A DNA stretch of 64,000 nt. It comes from Photobacterium malacitanum (GTDB taxonomy: Bacteria > Pseudomonadota > Gammaproteobacteria > Enterobacterales > Vibrionaceae). Of this stretch, positions 58,138-64,000 are shown in pieces. The stretch is taken from positions 248,001 to 312,000 of the forward strand of contig NZ_FYAK01000002.1 of the NCBI RefSeq assembly GCF_900185615.1. The letters run 5' to 3'. Every line of letters begins with the position of its first letter. The first letter of the stretch is position 1. Position numbers and translations under genes: made by a program. The notes below the pieces were generated by a model that saw nothing but the letters and a program-made list of their open reading frames with translations, was not told the origin of the DNA and did no database searches.

Positions 58138-58164
58138 CCACATGACTTTGAAATGGTAACCATC

Positions 58165-58659
58165 ATGAAAAAAATATTCATTCATACCTCATTACTTTTA
58201 TTATCAATCTCTTCTAGTGCCTTTGCTCATAATGTAGAGTACCCAACAGAACCGACGTTTAAAATGACACCTAAAGGCAATCTTCTAGTTGGTAAAGACG
58301 ATTTGGCGCTGTACACGTTTAAAAAAGACGTTAATTCGCCCATTCCACCTAAATGTACCAGCATGAAAGACAAAGGCCCGTTAGGCTCATGCTTAGCAAG
58401 ATGGCCCGCCGCAATCGTCACTATGAAAGAAATGAAAAAGTTAATCTTACAAGATCCAAAATTTGGCGCGGTATACAATAATGAGCTTAACAAGTTACAA
58501 CTAACGTACTCAGGGTTGCCGACTTACTATTGGTTTAAAGACACCGAGAAGAACAATTTTAGCGGTGATGGTGTCGGCAATGCATGGTCATTAATTTTAA
58601 AAGATATACCACCCACAATGTTTGATGGTTTAGAGAAGAGCACTGCTAAGTCTAAATAA
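58165..58659 (+). CDS. exported protein with YxFxxD repeats (Lipoprotein_15 type)
   Basis: A signal peptide from the ATG at 58165 (MKKIFIHTSLLLLSISSSAFA) leads to a mature protein with the repeat pattern LYTFKKD...CLARWPA and YYWFKDTEKNNFSGDGVGNAWSL, typical of secreted YxFxxD-repeat proteins (PF03640 type). Function is unknown. A terminator at 58674-58699 ends the transcript, just before the mobile region begins. Confidence 0.75.
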   Translation: MKKIFIHTSLLLLSISSSAFAHNVEYPTEPTFKMTPKGNLLVGKDDLALYTFKKDVNSPIPPKCTSMKDKGPLGSCLARWPAAIVTMKEMKKLILQDPKFGAVYNNELNKLQLTYSGLPTYYWFKDTEKNNFSGDGVGNAWSLILKDIPPTMFDGLEKSTAKSK

Positions 58660-58673
58660 CTAGAACCAATCTA

Positions 58674-58699
58674 ATACCGTCCACTGTGGCGGTATTTTT
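58674..58699 (+). terminator. terminator at the left border of the mobile region
   Basis: ATACCG (58674-58679) and CGGTAT (58690-58695), extended by G-T and C-G pairs, followed by TTTTTG. Confidence 0.72.
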
Positions 58700-58710
58700 G
58701 TATTTGGTGA

Positions 58711-58866
58711 GCAGAGTGGCGAATTGAACATGGGGAGCTAACTAACGAGGCAGGCATAAAGCAGATACTAATGGGTTATGCCTTGATGGAGATTAGCTCA
58801 GAGAATGATAGGGCGTATAAAACTAAGATCATTCAAACAGCAGGGATGTTAAAGAACTTACCCTAG
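58711..58866 (+). pseudogene. 3' remnant of a phage-type regulator gene
   Basis: An open frame from 58711, after an in-frame TGA at 58708, to TAG at 58864-58866 encodes about 51 residues. They align with the C-terminal half of the intact gene at 58965: W-R-I-x-x-G-x-L, then ILMGYALMEISSENDRAYK against VIMGNALIEIGATDELRFQ, and TAGMLKNL against TARMLKRL. The N-terminal half is missing, and the fragment starts right after the chromosomal terminator. Confidence 0.72.
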
Positions 58867-58871
58867 TAGAC

Positions 58872-58909
58872 TAATAACATAAACATCAGTAATAGCATAA
58901 TGTCGCACT
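58872..58909 (-). other. degenerate dif-like site, minus orientation
   Basis: On the minus strand the order is AGTGCGACATTA (58909-58898), 15 nt, then TTATGTTATTA (58882-58872). The first arm equals the XerC arm of dif with one inserted A, and the second resembles the XerD arm. The central region is longer than the 6-8 bp of a functional duplex site. Filamentous phage attP sites show such bulges and only work as folded single strands, so this may be an old attP. Confidence 0.45.
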
Positions 58910-58964
58910 TATTATACACATGAAGCATTCATGGAAATGATAATGTCCTTCCTTTAGCAAAGAA

Positions 58965-59345
58965 ATGAACAAAATCAATAAGAAACGCCGTATTACTGAT
59001 AATGAGATCTTTCGATTCTATACCTGTAACCTAACCGTTGAGATGACAGCAAAGCTCTGTTTTAAGACTCCTAAAACCGTCTTACAGTGGGATAAAGGTA
59101 AGACAATACCACCTATATGTAAGCGCTTAATGAGAATGTACGCTTATCGTGATTTATCACCGCTTGATGATGATTGGAAAGACTGGAAGATATCTAAAGG
59201 AAAGCTGATTACTCCTGATGGTTGGCCGTTAACACCAAATAGGGTAATCATGGGAAATGCTCTTATAGAGATAGGAGCAACTGATGAACTTAGGTTTCAG
59301 CGTGAAGTATTAAGAACCGCTCGGATGCTGAAGAGACTAAAATAA
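58965..59345 (+). CDS. phage-type regulator (DUF3653-like), intact copy
   Basis: A 126-residue protein. The N-terminal part (TAKLCFKTPKTVLQWDKGKTIPPICKRLMRMY) looks like a helix-turn-helix, and the C-terminal part (WKISKGKLITPDGWPLTPNRVIMGNALIEIG) is a short conserved region. It matches small phage proteins found with Vibrio filamentous phages (DUF3653 type, name from memory). Two further copies lie at 58711-58866 and 63821 onward. The dif-like site is 55 bp upstream. Confidence 0.75.
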   Translation: MNKINKKRRITDNEIFRFYTCNLTVEMTAKLCFKTPKTVLQWDKGKTIPPICKRLMRMYAYRDLSPLDDDWKDWKISKGKLITPDGWPLTPNRVIMGNALIEIGATDELRFQREVLRTARMLKRLK

Positions 59346-59477
59346 GATTATAGAACCTGTCGCTTAGACAGGTTCTATTTTTTTATAGTATGAATCTTAT
59401 CGTTATAAGTCACAAAATTGATATTTATAGCAATATATAATGCTAACAAGTTCATATAAAACAGAGATAATTGACTA

Positions 59478-61649
59478 ATGGAAAAAGAATACAGAACGGA
59501 ACAAGAAGTTTTTGCTGATTTGGAAAACTTATGTAAAGAAGAAGGGTTTATCTATGCATATTCCATACTATGCACTAGAGATAATTTTATGACCAAAAAG
59601 CTTGGTGACGAAAGCTTAGATAGCTTTCAAGGATGGTATTCACCAGAGCGTCTAATCCGTAATGAATTGAATACACTTCAAGGTCTTATGATAAAAAGAG
59701 AACTAGAGCTTGAGCCGATAGACACAGATAGAATTATGGATCAGGTAGTTAGAGCCGATAGTTTACTGAAAGAAATTCACGATTCAATGACCTTTCATCC
59801 CGAAAATATGAAATCAATGGTTGATTCATGGGAAAGAGGTGAATCTTTTAGCGATAGCCTATATCAAAATCCAAGTATGTTAAGAGAAACTATTTTTTAT
59901 AGTTCGGAATCTGCTTATGATTTCCAATACAAGGAGTTTGCTAAGCTTAAGTTCTTTCATGACAAAGAATGGCTAAGTCAAAATAAAGGTTTTGACGCGG
60001 AAGAAGCTGTGCTCATAGTTGACTCATTAATAGAGTTAACTAAATATAATATTGAAAATCTTCATTCAAAGAAAATGTGTCCTAGCTCAATGCTTGATGT
60101 ATATAAGATTGATATTGAGGCCATAGTATCAAAAACTAATTTATCTGATGAAAAAATTGATAGTTTTATTAATGCAATGACATCGATAAAACAAAACACG
60201 AATTTTAACTGTATCTCAGATATAAATGAGGCAAAACTTACTCCTATAGTCAAAATAGGAAGTCATTACTATTTATTCCATCATTACACATTGCTTGAAG
60301 CAATATATGAATCTCCAATGTTCTGGATACGAGATGAAGATAAAAAATATTTAAAAACAGCTGAAAAAAATAGAGGTAAATATACAGAAGATCTTACTAA
60401 GTCTATTCTTATCAAAGTGTTTGGAGAAAATAACGTATACTCGAATATTGATATATTCGATGAAAAAAAAAGTAAGACTAAGATTGGTGAAATAGATCTA
60501 TTAGTTATATTTGGTGGAAAAGCATTAATTTTTCAAGCTAAATCTAAAGCACTTACCTTACAAGCTCGAAGAGGTAACATTGACATTCTAAAGAGTGATT
60601 TTTTTAAAGGGATCCAGAGGGCTTATGACCAAGCTGTTGAATGTTCAGTTGCCTTACATACAGGAGCTGTAATTTTAAAAGATGAAAACGGTGATAAAAT
60701 AGATCTAAATACTGAAATTACAAGATATTATCCAATAACAATTACTTCAGAGTATTACCCTGCAATTACGTTTCAAAGCAATCAGTTTCTCAAAAGAACA
60801 TCTGATTATAATTATATCAATGAACCATTTGTAATGGATGTATTCTTCTTAGATATTTTATCCGAGTTTTTAGATAGCCCATTGTATTTCATTAGTTACG
60901 TTGATCGAAGAAGTAATTATTTTGATACTTTTATTTCTTCCTCTGAATATACGATCCTATCTCATCATTTAAAAACAAATTTATGGCTCGATGGTAAATA
61001 CAATGTAGGGTTTCTTGACGAAAGTCTAACAGCTGATTTAGACGATGCCATTTTAGTAAGGAGATGTAATTGGCAAGGTAAAAAAACACCAACAGGAATA
61101 CTAACAAAATATCAAAATACATTCTTTAAAAAAATAATTAAGGCTATAGAAACTAAAGACTATGAAAAATCTGTCGATTTTGGTTTAAGTTTATTAAAGT
61201 TATCTGAAGAAACAATCAATGACTTCAATTTAGCTATAAATAAATTAGTTAATAGAACGAAGCAAGATAATAAAACTCATGATTTTTCTTTGTTTTTTGA
61301 AGACTTCGGCCTAACTTGTCACGTAGCAAATATAACAAATAAGACTGAGTTTGAAAAAGCAAGTATACGACTTCAATCTCATATGGAAGTAAAAAAATAC
61401 ACACAAAAATCTAAGTTTTGGTATGGCGTCTTAGTAAATGCATCGAATAATGAGGCAATATTAATATCAATGATGGATTCTGACTGGAAAAAAGACTTGG
61501 AATTTGAGAAAAATATCCCTCAAGAGTTAGCTGAAAACAAACAAGCTATAACTATCAAAAATTTCAGAAAAGAAATAAACAAAAAAATAGGGCGTAACAA
61601 TCCCTGTATTTGCGGAAGCGGGAAAAAGTACAAGAAATGTTGTATATAA
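59478..61649 (+). CDS. large PD-(D/E)XK-like protein with C-terminal SEC-C motif
   Basis: A 723-residue cytosolic protein. Residues 301-380 resemble a PD-(D/E)XK nuclease core: E304, then GEIDLLVIFGGKALIFQAKSK with E338, D340 and the Q353-A-K355 motif, as in Mrr-type enzymes. Residues 705-723 form a SEC-C zinc motif with Cys at 710, 712, 721 and 722. The N-terminal 300 residues are helical and unrecognised. Base use is very AT-rich with many AGA codons, unlike the flanking core genes. Transfer by a mobile element is likely. I do not know a characterised homologue. Confidence 0.72.
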   Translation: MEKEYRTEQEVFADLENLCKEEGFIYAYSILCTRDNFMTKKLGDESLDSFQGWYSPERLIRNELNTLQGLMIKRELELEPIDTDRIMDQVVRADSLLKEIHDSMTFHPENMKSMVDSWERGESFSDSLYQNPSMLRETIFYSSESAYDFQYKEFAKLKFFHDKEWLSQNKGFDAEEAVLIVDSLIELTKYNIENLHSKKMCPSSMLDVYKIDIEAIVSKTNLSDEKIDSFINAMTSIKQNTNFNCISDINEAKLTPIVKIGSHYYLFHHYTLLEAIYESPMFWIRDEDKKYLKTAEKNRGKYTEDLTKSILIKVFGENNVYSNIDIFDEKKSKTKIGEIDLLVIFGGKALIFQAKSKALTLQARRGNIDILKSDFFKGIQRAYDQAVECSVALHTGAVILKDENGDKIDLNTEITRYYPITITSEYYPAITFQSNQFLKRTSDYNYINEPFVMDVFFLDILSEFLDSPLYFISYVDRRSNYFDTFISSSEYTILSHHLKTNLWLDGKYNVGFLDESLTADLDDAILVRRCNWQGKKTPTGILTKYQNTFFKKIIKAIETKDYEKSVDFGLSLLKLSEETINDFNLAINKLVNRTKQDNKTHDFSLFFEDFGLTCHVANITNKTEFEKASIRLQSHMEVKKYTQKSKFWYGVLVNASNNEAILISMMDSDWKKDLEFEKNIPQELAENKQAITIKNFRKEINKKIGRNNPCICGSGKKYKKCCI

Positions 61650-61686
61650 AATAAAAAGAATGATGCTGATTTTTAAATAGCGTCAA

Positions 61687-61743
61687 GTGGATAACAAAAA
61701 AGCGCGTTATCCACAATCCTATTGGAGTGGGGAACGCGCTTTT
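61687..61743. repeat. overlapping alternative hairpins
   Basis: GTGGATAAC (61687-61695) pairs with GTTATCCAC (61706-61714). AAAAGCGCGTT (61698-61708) pairs with AACGCGCTTTT (61733-61743), and inside it CCAC (61711-61714) pairs with GTGG (61727-61730). The two structures share bases and exclude each other. It may be a terminator for the 59478 gene, or a replication or packaging hairpin of a filamentous phage. Confidence 0.65.
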
Positions 61744-61795
61744 AGTTTTGGCCTCCGGCCATCAAAGTTTTCTTTTTTGTTTTTTAAAGCAAAAG

Positions 61796-62053
61796 CTAGA
61801 TGATGCTGACCTTTATCAATACCGATAACTGATTGTTGATCTCTCTGTCTGATGTAGAGCCAAAGAGCGAGCCTATTAGTGGTATGTCTTTTAGAATTGG
61901 CACCCCAGTATCATTGTTTCTTGATTCCTCACCAACCAAGCCACCAAGTATGATTGATTGACCATTTTTAGCTTGAATCACTGTCTGTATTTGGCGGTTA
62001 TTGGTGATGATGTCGCTTGCTGTCAAATGAGATTGAGAGCAAAGTGCTAGATA
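61796..62053 (-). pseudogene. truncated filamentous-phage/type II secretin gene (3' part)
   Basis: The frame from a stop-bounded start near 62053 to the stop at 61796 encodes the C-terminal end of a secretin: SDIITNNRQIQTVIQAKNGQSIILGGLVGEESRNNDTGVPILKDIPLIGSLFGS. This is the part of pIV/GspD that forms the outer-membrane barrel. The rest of the protein, normally 300-400 residues more, is absent, and no ATG precedes the fragment. It is a remnant of phage DNA next to the IS. Confidence 0.8.
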
Positions 62054-62136
62054 TTATAAAAAATATAAACACATATTAGATGGTAAGTTGTTTAAATTGT
62101 TGCCATTTCTTATAAGTCTATTTGTTTTCTATCTTT

Positions 62137-63671
62137 TAAAATGTCCTCATTATTCCCCGATTAAAATGTCTCCTTTTAAGGTAGTTCATTAAGGTGAAAT
62201 TGGGGTTATAGAGTAGGGAAGTCACGGCTTTTTTCTGATGCTAGGTTTAAATTGTTCAGGGTGAACTAGCACAGGATTGATAGCTTCAAGTTGACGGATT
62301 GCCCGTTGTTGGGCGGTTCGTTTTGGGGCACTTTTACTGCGACTACGCTTTTGTTGTTGGTCATATTGTTGCTGTTTCGCCTGGGCAAATTTTAATACTG
62401 CGCCCAAACGTTTATTATCGACCACCTGACCTTGGTCAACATCTTCGAGCTTATCAAACACTTTAAATTCTAATTTACGATTGCCGTATTGAATGGCGAT
62501 GGTGCCATCTGGGCGATCTAGAACGTTAACAACTTGATGTACAAGTCGTTGATTTTCTTCAGTTGGCTCAATTAAATAGATGACTTTATCATATTGAAAT
62601 GTCAGTGACTTTGATAATTTTCTTGGCTCTTGCCATGCAAAAATATCATGTAATTCATCAGTCGATTCACGTAATGGCCGATGCATGTCTTTAGGATATT
62701 GAGCAGCTTTAGCAAAACGTTGGTTAAAATCAGTGATAAAGTCGGGGAGCCACGCATTAGCTTGTTCAATATTATCAATGTGTTGTAAACGCATTTCTTT
62801 GACTAAGCGATCTTGTAAGGTCTTGTTGGCACGTTCAACACGACCTTTGGCTTGAGAGCTGTTTGCGCAAATCAATTCAATGTTTAAGTCATGTAAAACA
62901 CGACCAAACTGAGTCACACGGTTGGTTTCTGCATCCCGTTTACTGACATGAAATACCGCATGCCGATCACTGTAAAAAGCAGTGGGTTTGCCATGATGTT
63001 CAACATATTCACGCGTGGCGACCATGTAATCAAACGCAGATTCTGTTTCGCTAAAACGTAAGTTCATCAGTTTGCCGGTGGCATCATCAATGAAAACCAA
63101 CAAACAACATTTGTCGCTGCGACCTTCAAACCAATCATGATGTGAGCCATCTATCTGAATTAACTCACCATAACAATCACGTCGATGACGTGGTTGATAA
63201 ACACGAGGCTTACGTTTGAAATGTGGCACCCAAAGGCCATCAGCGATCATCCATTGGCGTAAGGTTTCTAATCCAATTTTAATGCCGTGGCGTTCAATCA
63301 ATTTTTCACGTGCCAATGTGGGTCCAAAGTCTGCGTAATATTCATGGATCAGGTTTAAACATTGATGTCGCATATCAGCATTAATTTTGTTGCCTGGCGA
63401 TTGTCCACGACGTTGATGGACTAAACCAACAGCACCAAGATCTCGATAGCGTGTTATTAATCGTTGAACCTGACGAACACTGACATTAAGAAGCTGAGCA
63501 GCATCTTTGCGTCTGATCCGTTTTTCGCAAACATCACGAATTGTACCTAAACGAAATATCTCTTTGTCATTCATGGTCACCAACATATTTTGTTTAACTC
63601 ACATTGATCAGCAGATACTGATCACTATAGAAAAACAGGACATTTTAGCTTTGCAGAAAAGAGACACTTTA
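62137..63671 (-). mobile_element. insertion sequence with duplicated terminal boxes
   Basis: Both ends carry two related TAAA(A/G)TGTC boxes, 24-25 bp apart. On the left they are at 62137 (TAAAATGTCCTC) and 62162 (TAAAATGTCTCCTTTT). On the right, read inward from the end, they are at 63671 (TAAAGTGTCTCTTTTC) and 63647 (TAAAATGTCCTG). They flank the transposase gene. The exact ends and target duplication could not be fixed by eye. Confidence 0.65.
62222..63586 (-). CDS. DDE transposase (ISNCY-type)
   Basis: A 454-residue transposase with an N-terminal helix-turn-helix (RRKDAAQLLNVSVRQVQRLITRYR), then a DDE integrase core: D in QIDGSHHDWF, D in FYSDRHAVF and E in KGRVERANKTLQDRL. The basic C-terminal region binds DNA. 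The frame is intact and the three catalytic residues are present, so the element may still be mobile. It resembles ISNCY elements. The ATG at 63574 (MNDKEIF) is an equally good start. Confidence 0.87.
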   Translation of the reverse strand: MLVTMNDKEIFRLGTIRDVCEKRIRRKDAAQLLNVSVRQVQRLITRYRDLGAVGLVHQRRGQSPGNKINADMRHQCLNLIHEYYADFGPTLAREKLIERHGIKIGLETLRQWMIADGLWVPHFKRKPRVYQPRHRRDCYGELIQIDGSHHDWFEGRSDKCCLLVFIDDATGKLMNLRFSETESAFDYMVATREYVEHHGKPTAFYSDRHAVFHVSKRDAETNRVTQFGRVLHDLNIELICANSSQAKGRVERANKTLQDRLVKEMRLQHIDNIEQANAWLPDFITDFNQRFAKAAQYPKDMHRPLRESTDELHDIFAWQEPRKLSKSLTFQYDKVIYLIEPTEENQRLVHQVVNVLDRPDGTIAIQYGNRKLEFKVFDKLEDVDQGQVVDNKRLGAVLKFAQAKQQQYDQQQKRSRSKSAPKRTAQQRAIRQLEAINPVLVHPEQFKPSIRKKP

Positions 63672-63690
63672 CCTTGGGATCTACACCTTA

Positions 63691-63720
63691 AGTGCGCATT
63701 ATGCTTGCGTTATGTTAAAG
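63691..63720 (+). other. dif-like XerCD site with 8-bp central region
   Basis: The XerC-type arm AGTGCGCATTA is at 63691-63701, an 8-bp centre TGCTTGCG at 63702-63709, and the XerD-type arm TTATGTTAAAG at 63710-63720. Both arms agree with Vibrio dif sites except the last base. Chromosomal dif sites have a 6-bp centre, while plasmid cer-type sites have 8, so this may be a phage/chromosome hybrid att site or the remnant of a dif. Confidence 0.65.
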
Positions 63721-63820
63721 ATGTTTCTATTTATCATTTTGATTTACAAAGAATTAATTATAGCACAAAGCATAAAACTGCATTCTTAAAAATAAGACAA
63801 AACAAGCAGGATATGACGCT

Positions 63821-64000
63821 ATGAGAACTAACCTTACTCAAAACTATGTTTTCCGTAAATTCACCTGTGGATTATCCAAAAAAGACACCGCTGAACTTTG
63901 TTTTAAAAGTGTGACCACCATCACGCGATGGGATAAGGGAAGACCAATTCCGCCAGAATGTAAAAGGCTAATGCGAATATATAAAGGCATGGAATTAGCA
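63821..64000 (+). CDS. phage-type regulator (DUF3653-like), partial at window edge
   Basis: The ATG at 63821, after AGGATATGACGCT, opens a frame that runs off the window at 64000 after 60 codons. The visible part (TAELCFKSVTTITRWDKGRPIPPECKRLMRIYKGMEL) aligns closely with the intact copy at 58965. The dif-like site ends 100 bp upstream. This is a second full-size copy of the same family. Confidence 0.78.
   Translation, partial: MRTNLTQNYVFRKFTCGLSKKDTAELCFKSVTTITRWDKGRPIPPECKRLMRIYKGMELA

Noticed and set aside
58690..58720. A possible dif half at the left border of the mobile block
   Set aside because: No XerC or XerD arm is visible between the terminator and the regulator remnant.
61796..62026. 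A complete 76-residue secretin-like gene
   Set aside because: It begins at a TTG inside a conserved secretin block, with homology continuing upstream to an in-frame stop, so it is a truncated remnant.
63507..63824. Plus-strand open frame of about 105 codons over the transposase start
   Set aside because: Its first part is antisense to the transposase gene, it lacks a ribosome site, and the real gene on the plus strand here starts at 63821 in another frame.
1..64000. tRNA, rRNA or CRISPR arrays
   Set aside because: I saw no cloverleaf-like tRNA, no conserved rRNA segment and no regularly spaced repeats. The only repeated genes are the regulator and ATP-grasp copies.

Overview
The window looks like secondary-chromosome DNA from a low-GC member of the Vibrionaceae, most likely Photobacterium. 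This rests on gene content and order: pntAB followed by vxrABC (an arrangement I recall from Vibrio cholerae chromosome II), DUF3404 and DUF2861 proteins, a HlyU-family protein, YoaH, RlmF, an RpoS-like extra sigma factor, and a Vibrio-type dif-like site near the right end. No tRNA, rRNA or CRISPR array was seen. The species is inferred and was not tested.

Layout. 0.2-3.4 kb: ravA-viaA. 3.4-4.6 kb: a glutamate-receptor-like channel protein on the minus strand. 4.8-5.8 kb: rlmF. 5.9-15.6 kb: one long plus-strand operon of eleven genes (YbgA-like, MerR regulator, photolyase, NTF2-like, SDR, flavin oxidoreductase, DUF1365, Cfa-type methyltransferase, DUF2878, chalcone-isomerase-like, DUF3833 lipoprotein). 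Four TTGTACAA-type boxes precede it, and it looks like a light or singlet-oxygen lipid-modification system. 15.6-21.5 kb: a diguanylate cyclase, an OLD-type ATPase, a glyoxalase-like protein, a 5'-nucleotidase and a DUF1127 protein. 21.7-28.4 kb: hlyU-like gene, pntAB and the vxrABC envelope-stress locus. 28.5-37.9 kb: nnrS under a perfect palindrome resembling an NsrR site, yoaH, an HD hydrolase, divergent nadE and nadD-like genes, AraC and LysR regulators, an acyltransferase and chrA. 37.9-41.5 kb: a DUF1439 lipoprotein, the RpoS-like sigma factor and mntH with a Fur-like box. 41.6-43.0 kb: an isolated tyrosine recombinase. 43.8-46.5 kb: a CUT2-type sugar ABC transporter. 46.8-58.7 kb: mostly small genes, including a 38-residue zinc ribbon, a dinI-like gene with a LexA-like box, two paralogous ATP-grasp genes, a chagasin-like inhibitor and endonuclease I.

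From about 58.7 kb to the right edge the character changes to mobile DNA. Three copies of a small phage-type regulator are present: one 3' remnant, one intact, and one cut by the window edge. There is also a truncated filamentous-phage-type secretin, an IS with a DDE transposase, two dif-like sites and a pair of overlapping hairpins. An AT-rich 723-codon gene for a PD-(D/E)XK-like protein with a C-terminal SEC-C zinc motif lies among them. The simplest reading is a dif-associated array of decayed filamentous phage or satellite elements carrying a candidate defence gene. This is the least ordinary part of the window.
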